This document shows, one piece after another, positions 54,437-64,000 of a stretch of 64,000 bases of DNA. Within the stretch, counting starts at the first letter, position 1; every line of letters begins with the position of its first letter. The translations under genes were made by a program, and so were the position numbers. Origin of the DNA: Methanofollis aquaemaris (lineage in GTDB: Archaea > Halobacteriota > Methanomicrobia > Methanomicrobiales > Methanofollaceae); NCBI RefSeq assembly GCF_017357525.1, contig NZ_CP036172.1:1648561-1712560 (forward strand), written 5' to 3'. Below the pieces are notes generated by a model that saw only the letters and a list, made by a program, of their open reading frames with translations, had not been told where the DNA came from and searched no databases.

Positions 54437-56509
54437 ATGCTGTCTGCCGATGACCTTGGGTTCATCACCGGAAAACTGGGCCGCGACCTCACCGATGTGG
54501 AGGCTGCGTGCTTTGAGAACCTGTGGAGCGAACACTGTTCATATCGTTCGACCAGGTCTGTTCTCAAGACCCTTCCGACCGAGGGGAAGGACGTCATCCT
54601 CGGACCCGGGGACGACGCTGCGGTCGTCCGGTTCTCCGAAGACCTCGCCGTTGTGGTCGGGATGGAGAGTCACAACCATCCGAGTTATGTCGACCCGCAC
54701 GACGGGGCGGCGACCGGGGTCGGCGGGATCGTCCGTGACATCATTTCGATGGGTGCCCGACCCATTGCCCTGATGGATCCCTTATACTTTGGTTCGCTCG
54801 ACGAGGAGAAGACTCGCTACCTCTTCGAGCACATCATCGGGGGTATCGGTGACTATGGCAATTGCATCGGCGTCCCGGTGGTGCGGGGCGAGACGGTCTT
54901 CGACCCCTCGTATCAGGGCAATCCCCTCGTCAACGTCGTCTGTGTCGGCGTCGTGGACCCCGACCGGTTCCTCACCGCACGGGTGAAGGCGCCGGGGAAC
55001 CGTCTGGTCCTCTTCGGTTCGTCCACCGGACGCGACGGTCTCGGCGGGGCCTCGTTCGCTTCACGCGACCTCTCCGAGGACTCTGAGGCCGCCGAGCGGA
55101 CGAGCGTTCAGATCGGTGATCCCTATACCGAGAAACTGCTCATCGAGGCGACCTGCGAGATGGCCGAGACCGGCAAGGTGCTCTCCTGCCGCGATCTCGG
55201 GGCCGCCGGACTTGCCGGGGCCTCTTCGGAGATGGCGAGCACCTTCGGGGCACGGATCGTCGCAGACAGGGTCCACCTCAGGGAAGAGGGGATGAACGCC
55301 GTCGAGATCATGCTCGCCGAGTCCCAGGAACGGATGCTCGTCGAGGTCGCCCCCGAGGACGTCGCCCTCATGGGATCGATCGCCGAGAAGTACGACCTGC
55401 ACTGGAGCGAGATCGGCGAAGTGATCGCCGAGCCGCGCTACATCGTCGAGTTCCACGGCGACGTGGTCTGCGACCTGCCGGTCGGCCTCCTGGTCGAGGG
55501 GACGCCGGCGTGTGCCCTGCCAAAGACGCCGAGGACACCCGACACCACCTACACTCCTGTCGAGGGTGCGCTCAAAGACCTGGCCCTCGCTGTCCTCTCG
55601 CACCCTGACGTCGCCTCCAAGGAATGGATCGTCGAGCAGTACGACCACCATGTGCAACTGCGGACCGTCTCCACCGAGCACGACGCGGGCGTCCTGCGCC
55701 TCGGCGACGCCGCCCTGGTCCTCTCCTGCGGGTGCAACCCGCGCCAGATCGCCCTGGCGCCGTACGAGAACGCCGCCAACGCCGTCTACGAGAACGCCGC
55801 GAACCTCGCCTGTCTCGGCGCGAGGCCGCTCTGCATCGTGAACTGCCTCAACTTCGCCAGTCCCCTCCACCCCGAGGTCTACTGGGAGATGGAGCAGAGC
55901 GTACTCGGCCTCGGTGACATGGCCCGCACCCTCGGTGCGCCGGTCGTCGGCGGGAACGTCTCGATGTACAATGAGAGCGACGAGTTCGGGACCGAGATCA
56001 GACCGACCCCGACGATCGGGATGGTCGGGAAGGGTCCGGTCCGCCGCTGGCTTAGCCCTGCGGTCGGCGACCGCCTCGCCCTGGTCGGGTCGACCGGTGA
56101 GCATCTCGGCGGCTCGGTCCTGGACGCCGTGACCGGGTGCGGCGGTGCGGCTCCCTCGAAGGCCGACCCGGCGGTTCTGGAGAAGGTGAGAGATCTGGTG
56201 GCGGCCGACGCCCTCACCGGGGCGACCGACCTCTCGAAGGGCGGGCTGATCGCCGCCCTGGCAAAACTCGCCCCCAACGCCGGGGTTACGCTCACGGGCG
56301 ATCCCCTTGTCGCCCTCTTCTCCGAGACCTACGGCCGGTTCCTCGTCGCGTTCAAGGACGAATCAGTCCTCGAAGGTCTGGAGTATCAGGTCATCGGCAC
56401 CGTCGGCGGCGAAGGACTGCGCGTGGCGGTCGGGGACGAGACGTTTGTCCTCTCTCCCGATGAGATCGAGGACGCCCGCACCTCGATCACGCGCTTGATG
56501 CGCTTCTGA
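54437..56509 (+). CDS. purL: Phosphoribosylformylglycinamidine synthase subunit PurL
   Basis: 690 residues, the small-PurL type that works with PurQ and PurS. Motifs: [10 protein letters not shown] (catalytic His, about 32-41), [59 protein letters not shown], and the second half with NVSMYNE and TPTIGMVG. It makes FGAM from FGAR using ammonia and ATP in purine synthesis. PurQ/PurS are not in the window. Its 3' end overlaps the convergent flavodoxin gene by 23 bases. Confidence 0.96.
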   Translation: MLSADDLGFITGKLGRDLTDVEAACFENLWSEHCSYRSTRSVLKTLPTEGKDVILGPGDDAAVVRFSEDLAVVVGMESHNHPSYVDPHDGAATGVGGIVRDIISMGARPIALMDPLYFGSLDEEKTRYLFEHIIGGIGDYGNCIGVPVVRGETVFDPSYQGNPLVNVVCVGVVDPDRFLTARVKAPGNRLVLFGSSTGRDGLGGASFASRDLSEDSEAAERTSVQIGDPYTEKLLIEATCEMAETGKVLSCRDLGAAGLAGASSEMASTFGARIVADRVHLREEGMNAVEIMLAESQERMLVEVAPEDVALMGSIAEKYDLHWSEIGEVIAEPRYIVEFHGDVVCDLPVGLLVEGTPACALPKTPRTPDTTYTPVEGALKDLALAVLSHPDVASKEWIVEQYDHHVQLRTVSTEHDAGVLRLGDAALVLSCGCNPRQIALAPYENAANAVYENAANLACLGARPLCIVNCLNFASPLHPEVYWEMEQSVLGLGDMARTLGAPVVGGNVSMYNESDEFGTEIRPTPTIGMVGKGPVRRWLSPAVGDRLALVGSTGEHLGGSVLDAVTGCGGAAPSKADPAVLEKVRDLVAADALTGATDLSKGGLIAALAKLAPNAGVTLTGDPLVALFSETYGRFLVAFKDESVLEGLEYQVIGTVGGEGLRVAVGDETFVLSPDEIEDARTSITRLMRF

Positions 56510-56969
56510 TCACCTCGGCCAGTCCTTCCGGCCCCTCCCCTTTTTTCAGGTCTTTGTCTGAGACATGGAAAGTGCCGGCGACGATCATCCCGCGTCCTTC
56601 GAGTTTTGCCGAGAGTTTTTCGAGGGTACTGCCCGGCATGCCGCCGCTCGTCGCAAAGGCCACCGCCCGTTTTCCTTCGCAGTTTCTCAGGGCGGCAACG
56701 ATCGCGTTCGCGGCGGGCGTCGGACTCCAGGCCCAGACCGGCGTCCCGACGACGACGAGATCATACGCGCCGACATCGATCTCGGCAGGCTCGATCTCGG
56801 CCTCCTCCCCGCGGCGCGCCTTCGGCGCCCCTTTGAGATACATCATCGACTTCGAGTAACCGGCGAGGTCTCGCACCTCCACCAGATCGGCCCCGACGAT
56901 CCCGGCCGCGGCGGTGGCCAGGGTCCGCGTCTGTCCGGTGCCCGAGTAAAAGATCATACAGGTCTTCAT
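56487..56969 (-). CDS. Flavodoxin-like protein
   Basis: 160 residues from the ATG at 56969; upstream alternative starts add a non-flavodoxin leader. FMN phosphate loop [11 protein letters not shown] (about 7-17) and [19 protein letters not shown] (about 73-91), with a later [16 protein letters not shown]. It is a long-chain type flavodoxin domain, probably an electron carrier or a flavodoxin/nitric-oxide-synthase-like family member; partner unknown. It is convergent with and overlaps purL's end by 23 bases. Confidence 0.9.
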   Translation of the reverse strand: MKTCMIFYSGTGQTRTLATAAAGIVGADLVEVRDLAGYSKSMMYLKGAPKARRGEEAEIEPAEIDVGAYDLVVVGTPVWAWSPTPAANAIVAALRNCEGKRAVAFATSGGMPGSTLEKLSAKLEGRGMIVAGTFHVSDKDLKKGEGPEGLAEVIRSASSA

Positions 56970-57042
56970 GGAGAAGTGCTCAACCGGTGCGGGTATGAGC
57001 GTTGCGGCACGGCACGCTCGCACAAAAAAAGGGGACGGTGTC

Positions 57043-58068
57043 TTATGACTTTTTGAACTGGGGCATCAACGCCCTGATCTCCGCCCCGACCACTTCGAGG
57101 TCGTGCTCCTCGTCGGCGCGGGTCAGGGCCGAGAAGACCGGACGGTTCACCTGGTTCTCCAGGATCCACTCCTTTGCGAACCGGCCGTCCTGGATCTCTT
57201 CGAGCACCTCCTGCATCGCCACATAGACCTCGGGCCCGATGACGCGCGGCCCGCGCGTCAGGTCACCGTACCGTGCGGTGTTCGAGACGACCTCGCGCAT
57301 CTTCGAGAGACCTCCCTCGTAGATGAGGTCGACGATGAGTTTCAACTCGTGGCAGACCTCCAGATAGGCCATCTCCGGCGCATACCCGTTGGCGACCAGG
57401 GTCTCGAACCCGGCCTTGATCAGGGCCGAACACCCGCCGCAGAGCACCGCCTGCTCCCCGAAGAGATCGGTCTCGGTCTCCTCCCTGAAGGAAGTCTCGA
57501 AGACCGCCGCCCGCGTCGCCCCGATACCTTTTGCATAGGCGAGGGCGATGGCCCTTGCGTTCCCGGCAGCGTCCTGTTCGATGGCGATGAGTGCCGGAAC
57601 ACCCGCGCCTTCCTCATACAGCCGCCTGACCAGATGACCGGGACCTTTCGGCGCGACCATCGCGACATTCACGTCGGGTGGGGGTGTGATCTGCCCGTAA
57701 TGGATGTTGAACCCATGGGAGAACATCAGGGTCTTGCCGGCGGAGAGCCCCGGCCTGATGGATTCCTGATATGTCCGCGCCTGGTCCTCGTCAGGGAGGA
57801 GAACCTGGATGACGTCGGCCTGCTGCACGGCGTCAGAGACCTGGAAAACCTCGAGCCCGTCTTTGATCGCACTCTCCCAGCTCTTTCCCGGCCGCACCCC
57901 GATGATCACATCGAGTCCCGAGTCCCTGAGGTTCAGTGCCTGCCCGCGCCCCTGGGAACCGTAGCCGATGACCGCGATTCGTTTTCCGGCCAGCACGCCC
58001 AGGTCGGCGTCTGCGTCATAGTACTTCTCAACCATCTGCACCACGCGCTTAGTGCTATCGAAGTCCAT
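57043..58068 (-). CDS. ilvC: Ketol-acid reductoisomerase (class I)
   Basis: 341 residues, class I length. NADPH-binding loop [19 protein letters not shown] (about 33-51), then [41 protein letters not shown], metal ligands in [12 protein letters not shown] (Asp/Glu) and [20 protein letters not shown]. It converts acetolactate and acetohydroxybutyrate for valine, leucine and isoleucine. ilvB/N are not close. It is divergent from mptA across 102 bases. Confidence 0.96.
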   Translation of the reverse strand: MDFDSTKRVVQMVEKYYDADADLGVLAGKRIAVIGYGSQGRGQALNLRDSGLDVIIGVRPGKSWESAIKDGLEVFQVSDAVQQADVIQVLLPDEDQARTYQESIRPGLSAGKTLMFSHGFNIHYGQITPPPDVNVAMVAPKGPGHLVRRLYEEGAGVPALIAIEQDAAGNARAIALAYAKGIGATRAAVFETSFREETETDLFGEQAVLCGGCSALIKAGFETLVANGYAPEMAYLEVCHELKLIVDLIYEGGLSKMREVVSNTARYGDLTRGPRVIGPEVYVAMQEVLEEIQDGRFAKEWILENQVNRPVFSALTRADEEHDLEVVGAEIRALMPQFKKS

Positions 58069-58170
58069 AAATAACTATAGCGGGTACCTAAAACTACTAC
58101 AGATTGGCGCTTTTGGATTTTCTGGACTGCGTCAAATCGTAAATGAACTTACATTCCAGCGACGAGGGTA

Positions 58171-59112
58171 ATGAGAATGGATCTGCCTGATGTACAGTCG
58201 ACGTGTCCGGATGTCAGAATCAACCTGACGCGTGTCGGCGTAAAAAATGTGAAGAAGCTCGTTGAAGTCTCCCGCCCCGATAAGCGTCCTGTCGTTTTTA
58301 TCTCTAATTTTGACGTTTATGTCGACCTCCCCGGAAGCCTGAAGGGTGCGAATCTCTCTCGCAACTTCGAGGTGATCGACGAGGTACTCCAGGAGGCCAT
58401 CGACGGAAAGGTTAGCGAGATCGAGGAACTCTGCAGCGTTGTCGCCCGGAAACTCCTTGACCATCACGAGTATGCAGAAAGGACCGAGATCCAGATGCGC
58501 AGCGAGTTTATGGTTCGCCGCGAGACCCCGGTCTCCAAGACCTGGTGTCATGAAGTGGTGAAGGTCTATGCTCGCGCTGTTGCGAAGAGGAACGGGGAAC
58601 ACCCGATCATCAGAAAGAGCATCGGTGCCGAAGTAACCGGCATGACGGCCTGTCCGTGCGCTCAGGACATCATGAAGGACCATGCCATCCATGTGATGCA
58701 GGATCTCAAGGTCGAACCCGAGAAGATCGACGCCTTCTTCGAGCAGGTGCCGATGGCCACCCACAACCAGCGCGGTCGGGGCTTCCTCTGCATCGAGACC
58801 GACGACGACTCCCACGTCTCCCTTGAGGCGATCATCAACGTGCTCAAGGCCTCGATGAGCGCCTCGATCTTTGAACTTCTCAAGCGCGGCGACGAGAACT
58901 ATGTCGTGATGCAGGCACACTCCAACGCGCGCTTTGTCGAAGACTGTGTCCGCGAGATGGCCAGAAGGGTGGTCCAGGAGTTCGGCGACCTGCCGGGCGA
59001 CTCGGCGCTTCTCCTCAGACAGACGAACGAGGAGAGCATTCACCAGCACGATGCCTACGCTGAGCGGAAGGCGACACTCGCCGAACTCATCTGCGAGTTG
59101 AACGCCGATTAA
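58171..59112 (+). CDS. mptA: GTP cyclohydrolase MptA (methanopterin biosynthesis)
   Basis: 313 residues. It begins MRMDLPDVQSTCPDVRINLTRVGV, and includes VFISNFDVYVDLPGSLKGANLSRNFE, EYAERTEIQMRSEFMV, VTGMTACPCAQDIM (Fe(II)/Zn ligand Cys) and MATHNQRGRGFLCIE (metal His), all typical of the MptA/FolE2 superfamily. It turns GTP into 7,8-dihydroneopterin cyclic phosphate, the first step to tetrahydromethanopterin. GAGGG six bases before the ATG is a ribosome site. The 3' end overlaps the convergent sensor gene by 4 bases. Confidence 0.95.
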   Translation: MRMDLPDVQSTCPDVRINLTRVGVKNVKKLVEVSRPDKRPVVFISNFDVYVDLPGSLKGANLSRNFEVIDEVLQEAIDGKVSEIEELCSVVARKLLDHHEYAERTEIQMRSEFMVRRETPVSKTWCHEVVKVYARAVAKRNGEHPIIRKSIGAEVTGMTACPCAQDIMKDHAIHVMQDLKVEPEKIDAFFEQVPMATHNQRGRGFLCIETDDDSHVSLEAIINVLKASMSASIFELLKRGDENYVVMQAHSNARFVEDCVREMARRVVQEFGDLPGDSALLLRQTNEESIHQHDAYAERKATLAELICELNAD

Positions 59113-61961
59113 GAAATTTCTTCTTTTTTCTGCGGCCCATACGTACCCCGCCGACTTTCTGGCCGCGCCAGAGCCACTCCGAGGACCGCCGGGCCCTTGC
59201 CTTTCCAGTCCCGAAGCGGGATAAGCCATCTCTCCTCCCCGTCCGCGATCTCCTCTCTGGTCGGACGTCCGCTCTCCAGGGCTTCTCTGATCGTTTCGGC
59301 GTTCTGAGTTGCCGGGCATATCTCTTCGGGTCTGACCACGAAGGTACGGGAGGCGCTCAACTCCAGCACCTGTGCAATGCTCTCCATGTCGAGGTGTGCC
59401 GTCTCCAGCGCCTTTTCCAGATCTTTTCTCCCGGTGATCTCGTTGCCGATGCAGGTCACCCCTTTGAGCGTGCCATCTGGAGCGTACACCGCCCGGTTGG
59501 TCCAGGAGAACCAGAGACGCCTCCCGTCCCGGGTGATGTTCTCGTACTCGCAGGTCTGGAACTGGTCCGGGGCGGTGCAGATCGCCCGCACAAGTGCCCG
59601 CAGGTCGCGGCCTGAGGACTCGGTCTCAGGGATGATCAATCCGAGCACACTTCTACCGATCGCATCCTCTCCGGTGTAGCCGAAGCACTCCTCGGCAACG
59701 GTGTTGAGGGACGTGACCCGGCCCCCAAGGTCGAGGGAGAGGATGACCGAAGTGGTATGCTCGACCAGTGTCCGATACTGCTCTTCGCTCCTGCGAAGAG
59801 CCAGATCTGTCTCGACGATCGGGGTGACGTCTCTGACCACTTCGATCGCACCGATCAGATCGCCGGTATCGTCGAAGAGTGCCGAGGCCTTCCCCCATAC
59901 GTACGCTCCGTCCCCCGCCTTTGCCGCCGGACAGTGAGCCCTCCCGACGACGACATCTTCCAGACGCTCGAAGTGGAGATAACCGGGTGGAGGATCGACG
60001 TCGGTCCCGACCAGATCGAGGAGGACCGGGCGGCGTTCGCCATAGAAGGGGATAGCGTACGCGTGGTCCCCCTCTCCGATCATCTCTTCTTTCCTGACCC
60101 CGGAGATCTCCTCCATCGCCCGGTTCCAGGCGATGACCTGCCCGCCGGTATCGACGATGACGGCGGCATCCGGGAGAAATTCGATGATGTCCGCGAGTTG
60201 TCGGTTCGTCCGCCTGCTCTCTTTCTGTGCCTCCCGTTCGGTGGTGACGTCTCTGAAGAACGTGGCGATCTCATATACAATTTCGTCCACGACCCTGACC
60301 GGGGTCATGGAGACCTCGAAGGTCTTCCCGCAGGCCCGCACCTCGCCTCTGGCAGGACGTCCCTCTCTCAGGACGCCCTCCCGCAACCCGTCAAGGACGA
60401 TGTGCAGGGCTTCGACACGCTCTTTTCCAGTCCGACTGAAGAACCGGTCTGCCCGTTCGTTGACGGCGAGCACCTCTCCTTCAGCATTGGTGAGGACCAC
60501 CAGGTCGAAGGAAGCGTCAAGGAGGGTACGTGCCCGTTCCCGACTCCGTTTCAGGGCCAGGCGGGCGTGCCGCCGGTGGAGAGCGACAGCCGATTGACGT
60601 ATGAACGCCTCGATCAGTTCTCTGTTCTCTTTCACCTGCCCGTTCCCCGGCAGGACGACCACGTCCCCGAAACATGTCTCATGAGAGATGAGTGGAGCGT
60701 AGATGCATCTCTCCCCTGCCCCCACGAATGCTGCGGCGGGATGGCCGACGAGGTTTACCTCATCGTACAGGCAGGTCTGTGCATATTCTCTGAGTCGCGG
60801 GGCCATCGGAACACGCGTTCCTGCACGTTCGCCTTCCAGCCTCTTCTCCTCTTCTCCGGCCACAACCGCCTTGATGCAGAGTTCATCCTGTTTGTGGTCA
60901 TAGGAAGAGACGACGACGGTTGAACCCGGGAGAAGTGTCCTGACCTGCCTGCCAATATATCCGAAGATCTCCTCGTCGTCTTCCATCTCCACAAAGGCCA
61001 TCGCCGTCTTTGAGAGGAACACTGTCTCCTCGGCGTGACGACGCTGCTCCTCTTCGGCATGCTTCTGGGCGGTGATGTTTCTGGCGATGGTGGAGGCCCC
61101 GACCACCCGTCCCTGTTCGTCTCTCACCGGCGAGACTGAGATGGCGACGTCGACCATGGATCCGTCCTTTCTGAACCTGATCGTCTCAAGTCGGTCTATC
61201 CCCCTTCCCGCTTCGATCTCCCCCTGAATCCTGGCGATTTCGACTGCCTTCTCCGGCGGGACAAGCGGGTCGAGGGTCTGCCCGATCATCTCTTCTCGCG
61301 TGTAGCCGTACAGCCGTTCGGCGCCCCGGTTCCATGACACCACTCTCCCGTCAAGGTCTTTGCCGATGACGGCATCTTCGGTGGACTCGACGATGTTGGC
61401 CAGAAAAGTCCGCATCCGCCAGGCCTTCTTTATCTCGGTGAGATCTTCCAGGATGATCGTCGTCCCCCTCCCCCCCTCCTCGAAGGTGGTCGGGAGGATC
61501 TTGGCCCTGAAGATATTCTCGTCTCCCCAGGCCACCTCGGGGACCACCACCTCGCCTGCCGGTTGATCGTCCAGGACCGAGAGCACCGCCGGTGAGGTGA
61601 CGACCGGGAGACCTGACGCAGAGATCTCCAGTCCCAGGAATTCTTCTTTGTTCTGTCCGGAGAATGAGATGAACGGGGCGTTGATCTGGAGGACTCGACC
61701 TTCGCCGTCGAGAACCACGATCAGATCGCTGGAATATTCGAGGAGTGCCGAGATGGGGAGGCGCTGAGAGGCGGTGTAGACCTTGGCGGCCCCGTAAGTC
61801 CGCATCTCCGCCTGGCCTGAGATGAGCAGCATCTCAAGGTACTTTGCGACCGAGTTGCGGTTCAACCCCACTTTTCGTGAGATGTCGGATATGCTCAGGC
61901 CCTTTGGATTCCGGCGCAATATTCGCCTGATCTCCCTGAGTTTTTCAGGTCCTTCCCCCAT
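59109..61961 (-). CDS. HTH-PAS-GAF multi-sensor protein without kinase domain
   Basis: 950 residues from the ATG at 61961, chosen because TTTAAAT near 61988-61994 would give a leaderless transcript; a GTG at 61985 is the alternative. The N-terminal winged HTH (KGLSISDISRKVGLNRNSVAKYLEMLLISG) is very like that of the 35.3-kb kinase. Domains: PAS (about 70-185), PAS (190-315), GAF (320-475), PAS (480-600), PAS (600-735), PAS (740-860), then about 80 residues that seem a truncated GAF/unknown domain. There is no histidine kinase, ATPase or output domain and no membrane segment, so the HTH may be the output. It lies between mptA and frhA, divergent from the latter. Confidence 0.87.
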   Translation of the reverse strand: MGEGPEKLREIRRILRRNPKGLSISDISRKVGLNRNSVAKYLEMLLISGQAEMRTYGAAKVYTASQRLPISALLEYSSDLIVVLDGEGRVLQINAPFISFSGQNKEEFLGLEISASGLPVVTSPAVLSVLDDQPAGEVVVPEVAWGDENIFRAKILPTTFEEGGRGTTIILEDLTEIKKAWRMRTFLANIVESTEDAVIGKDLDGRVVSWNRGAERLYGYTREEMIGQTLDPLVPPEKAVEIARIQGEIEAGRGIDRLETIRFRKDGSMVDVAISVSPVRDEQGRVVGASTIARNITAQKHAEEEQRRHAEETVFLSKTAMAFVEMEDDEEIFGYIGRQVRTLLPGSTVVVSSYDHKQDELCIKAVVAGEEEKRLEGERAGTRVPMAPRLREYAQTCLYDEVNLVGHPAAAFVGAGERCIYAPLISHETCFGDVVVLPGNGQVKENRELIEAFIRQSAVALHRRHARLALKRSRERARTLLDASFDLVVLTNAEGEVLAVNERADRFFSRTGKERVEALHIVLDGLREGVLREGRPARGEVRACGKTFEVSMTPVRVVDEIVYEIATFFRDVTTEREAQKESRRTNRQLADIIEFLPDAAVIVDTGGQVIAWNRAMEEISGVRKEEMIGEGDHAYAIPFYGERRPVLLDLVGTDVDPPPGYLHFERLEDVVVGRAHCPAAKAGDGAYVWGKASALFDDTGDLIGAIEVVRDVTPIVETDLALRRSEEQYRTLVEHTTSVILSLDLGGRVTSLNTVAEECFGYTGEDAIGRSVLGLIIPETESSGRDLRALVRAICTAPDQFQTCEYENITRDGRRLWFSWTNRAVYAPDGTLKGVTCIGNEITGRKDLEKALETAHLDMESIAQVLELSASRTFVVRPEEICPATQNAETIREALESGRPTREEIADGEERWLIPLRDWKGKGPAVLGVALARPESRRGTYGPQKKEEIS

Positions 61962-61985
61962 ATGTGCCGGGACATAGAACGCCAC

Positions 61986-62450
61986 TCTTCATTTAAATTC
62001 TTTTTTTGATGTTCCGGTTTTTTGCCCTGCGCGTTTTCTGCAATACTCCCAATTTTTCTGCTTTTATTTGAACGCTTCCCCGAATCTTTCGGTGGCTATG
62101 GGGGTTCAAAAACGGTTTGCCCGGGTATTCCGGTTAAAAGGATCTGTTTCAAAAAAGGCCCGGGTAAAAGTATAAATTTAATTATCGTGCTGCTTTGAAG
62201 CGTGGGGGTGTGCATGTCGGGATAAAATATTTTTCAGTTCTCATGCCCCTGGTGCGCGAGATTGTTCAGATGAAGTCCACTTGTTTTGCGCGGTGATTTG
62301 TGGTAATCGGGTGTTAAATCGAAAGGTATAATTAAACCTGGGGGATAAGTGCTTCTAACGTACTTCTGTGGTACGTGTCACACCTATTGCACAGGTTCGA
62401 AATCATAGTATCGCTGTTTGAACAGTTCGAATCGAAATGAGGCGATATAT
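61986..62450. promoter_or_regulatory. frhA: frhA upstream region with TATA boxes and a stem-loop leader
   Basis: About 465 bases between the sensor gene and frhA, AT-richer than coding DNA. Two TATA-like boxes on the plus strand: GTATAAATTT near 62169 and GGTATAATTA near 62325. The second, preceded by a CGAAA (BRE-like), would start RNA near 62352, giving a leader of about 100 bases. In it ACGTAC / GTACGT (62358-62376) forms an exact 6-bp stem. The repeat GCCCGGGTA occurs at 62120 and 62158. The long leader is unusual here, where most genes look leaderless. Confidence 0.55.
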
Positions 62451-62451
62451 T
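62440..62451 (+). promoter_or_regulatory. frhA: frhA ribosome binding site deciding a TTG start
   Basis: GAGGCGAT at 62440-62447 complements the archaeal 16S rRNA 3' end (GGAGGTGAT type) with one mismatch, 3 bases before TTG at 62451. The protein from that TTG starts (M)[15 protein letters not shown], as in known FrhA; the earlier TTG at 62418 has no such site. Confidence 0.75.
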
Positions 62452-63818
62452 TGTCGAAAGTTGTAGAGATTTCCCCAACCACGAGGCACGAGGGACACTC
62501 CAAGCTTGTCCTGAAGGTAAATGACGAGGGCATCGTCGAGCGTGGTGACTGGCTTTCCATCACTCCGGTGAGGGGTGTTGAGAAGTTGGCCGTCGGCAAG
62601 TCGATGCACCAGGTGCCCAAGATTGCCTCCCGCGTGTGCGGTATCTGTCCGATTGCCCACACGCTCGCAGCAACAGAGGCCATGGAAGCGTCGGTCGGCT
62701 GTTACGTTCCTGAAGATGCAATGCTCCTGCGTTACATCCTCCAGTGTGCGAACAGGCTGCACAGCCACGCCCTGCACAACATCCTCTCCCTGCCTGATAT
62801 GTACCTGCCGGGTACCGACACCAAGATCAACCCGTTCACTCCCGAAGAGCCGGTCCGTTCGGTTGCCCTGCGGATCCAGCGGCTCCGTGAGATCGCTCAG
62901 ACCGTCGGTGAGATCGTTGGTGGCGAGGCCATCCACCCGTCCAACCCCCGTGTCGGCGGTATGTACAAGAACATCACCCCGCGGGCCCAGCAGAAGATCT
63001 ATGACCTCGCAAAAGAGGGCAGGATCCTTGCTCACGAACAGTCCGAGTTCATGATCGCGGTCTTCAAGAATTTCCAGAACCGCGACTGGGCAGAAGTGGC
63101 CGGCCGCCAGGTCCCGATCCCCGACGACCTCGGCTACCACAACCAGGGTTACATGGCCGCGGCTCCGATCTACGGCAGCAGCAGCCTTGACGACAACCCC
63201 ACCTGGTTCCCCGAGCGCTGGACCGAGGTCCGCCCCTGGGACTGGTACATGGGTGAGGAAGAGATCACCCTCGAAGACAAGGACTATCCCGTAGGCGGCA
63301 CCACCCCGGCAGGCGAGAAGGCCTGGCCGCAGATGCAGGCCTGCACCGGCGTGCCCCTGTACGACGGTCAGCCGGTCGAAGTCGGTCCGCGTGCCCGTAT
63401 GGTCCAGTTCAAGAACTACGACCTGAAGGGTGCCATGGGTCTCCAGATCGCCCGGCAGATGGAGTACGAGGCATGTGCCTACGGCATGATCGAGGCCGTC
63501 GACGCCCTCAACACCTCCGGCAAGGTCGTTGCCGACGAGATCCCGCAGGGCGACGGCACCCTCGGCTGGGCCGCCAACGAGGCCCCGCGTGGCTGTGACG
63601 TCCACCTGGCAAAGGTCAAGGACGGCAAGGTCGGCTGGTTCTCGATGCTTGTCCCGACCACCTGGAACTTCCCGACCTGCAGCCGCGCCCTCACCGGCGC
63701 CCCGTGGGAACTTGCAGAGGTCATCGTCCGGGCCTATGACCCGTGCGTCTCCTGCGCCACCCACATGCTGGTCGTCGACGAGAACAAGAAGATAGTGGCC
63801 CAGAAACTCCTCGAGTGA
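62451..63818 (+). CDS. frhA: Coenzyme F420-reducing [NiFe] hydrogenase, alpha subunit
   Basis: 455 residues from a TTG start with a strong ribosome site. Two nickel-binding motifs: [11 protein letters not shown] near residue 60 (L1) and [10 protein letters not shown] near residue 431 (L2). The tail after the last His (about 17 residues, [17 protein letters not shown]) would be cut off by the maturation protease encoded next. It holds the Ni-Fe site that splits H2 and, with FrhG and FrhB, reduces F420. FrhD begins 8 bases later, the usual frhADGB order; the rest lies beyond the window. The sequence is less GC-skewed in codon choice toward rare codons, consistent with a highly expressed gene. 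Confidence 0.96.
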   Translation: MSKVVEISPTTRHEGHSKLVLKVNDEGIVERGDWLSITPVRGVEKLAVGKSMHQVPKIASRVCGICPIAHTLAATEAMEASVGCYVPEDAMLLRYILQCANRLHSHALHNILSLPDMYLPGTDTKINPFTPEEPVRSVALRIQRLREIAQTVGEIVGGEAIHPSNPRVGGMYKNITPRAQQKIYDLAKEGRILAHEQSEFMIAVFKNFQNRDWAEVAGRQVPIPDDLGYHNQGYMAAAPIYGSSSLDDNPTWFPERWTEVRPWDWYMGEEEITLEDKDYPVGGTTPAGEKAWPQMQACTGVPLYDGQPVEVGPRARMVQFKNYDLKGAMGLQIARQMEYEACAYGMIEAVDALNTSGKVVADEIPQGDGTLGWAANEAPRGCDVHLAKVKDGKVGWFSMLVPTTWNFPTCSRALTGAPWELAEVIVRAYDPCVSCATHMLVVDENKKIVAQKLLE

Positions 63819-63826
63819 GAGTGTTC

Positions 63827-64000
63827 ATGTTATACCCGGAAATCGTGATTGTAGGATGCGGAAACCCCCTCTTCGCCGACGACGGCCTCGGCCCCGCGGT
63901 GATCGAGGAACTGGACCGCCTGCAGCTTCCCGACAACGTCAAAGTCATAGACGGAGGGCTTGGAGCCCCGCACTTTATTTTTACGCTGATCGATCCGGCG
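63827..64000 (+). CDS. frhD: Hydrogenase maturation protease FrhD, partial (3' end outside)
   Basis: 58 residues visible from the ATG at 63827; the frame is open to the end of the window. The HyaD/HycI signature is [29 protein letters not shown] in two visible parts: [12 protein letters not shown], with the metal-binding Asp, and later [13 protein letters not shown]. It cleaves the C-terminal tail of FrhA after nickel insertion. It follows frhA by 8 bases in the same operon. Confidence 0.93.
   Translation, partial: MLYPEIVIVGCGNPLFADDGLGPAVIEELDRLQLPDNVKVIDGGLGAPHFIFTLIDPA

Noticed and set aside
62403-63764. A 453-codon open frame antisense to frhA
   Set aside because: Its composition (many Val/Asp/Gly/His, no family pattern) is that of a shadow frame, and frhA with both nickel motifs occupies the other strand.

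Overview
The window comes from a high-GC methanogenic archaeon, most likely of the order Methanomicrobiales (Methanofollis/Methanoculleus type; the genus is a guess). The basis is a coenzyme F420-reducing hydrogenase operon start (frhA, frhD), cofH for F420, mptA for methanopterin, archaeal GAPDH, aIF2-beta, RpoL, DP1 of DNA polymerase D, Rio1, Hel308 and Orc1/Cdc6, and TATA-box promoters often placed for leaderless transcripts.

Layout. 1-9.2 kb: membrane and transport genes (two ABC-2 permeases, a YhhQ-type transporter, an NSS transporter, a low-GC lipoprotein, an ABC exporter pair, two tandem TMEM175-type channels, a cupin). 9.2-14.2 kb: a NosD/PKD surface protein, an acyltransferase and repeat-bearing intergenic DNA. 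14.2-20.4 kb: a rightward block of core genes (gap, tyrS, rio1, KH protein, hel308, cgi121). 20.6-22.2 kb: moaB, then a strong candidate replication origin with origin recognition boxes (ORBs), about 82-bp direct repeats extremely dense in GATC, and a 26-bp perfect palindrome, directly upstream of cdc6. 22.2-29.9 kb: cdc6, Lrp regulator, aminotransferase, purA, a Trm112-like protein, cbiB, pdxS and pdxT. 29.9-38.9 kb: signal transduction (PAS kinase, CheW, soluble poly-HAMP chemoreceptor, HTH-PAS kinase with response regulator, lone receiver) and two MarC proteins. 39.3-43 kb: hppA and DP1. 43-46 kb: a DtxR-like regulator with an apparent operator and a metal ABC transporter. 46.3-51.1 kb: signal peptidase, cofH, iron-sulfur flavoprotein, DUF123, MBL hydrolase and thiC. 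51.3-59.1 kb: amino acid permease, rpoL, aIF2-beta-TRAM, purL, flavodoxin, ilvC, mptA. 59.1-64 kb: an HTH-PAS-GAF sensor without a kinase domain, then frhA and the start of frhD.

The most notable structure is the origin: five ORB-like sequences lie at 17.6, 21.1, 22.0, 22.1 and 25.2 kb. Two of them sit in the apparent promoter/leader regions of hel308 and cdc6, which suggests a link between initiator binding and expression of replication/repair genes. Several intergenic regions also carry members of two dispersed non-coding repeat families (here called R1 and R2). No CRISPR array, complete insertion sequence, rRNA or tRNA gene was recognised.
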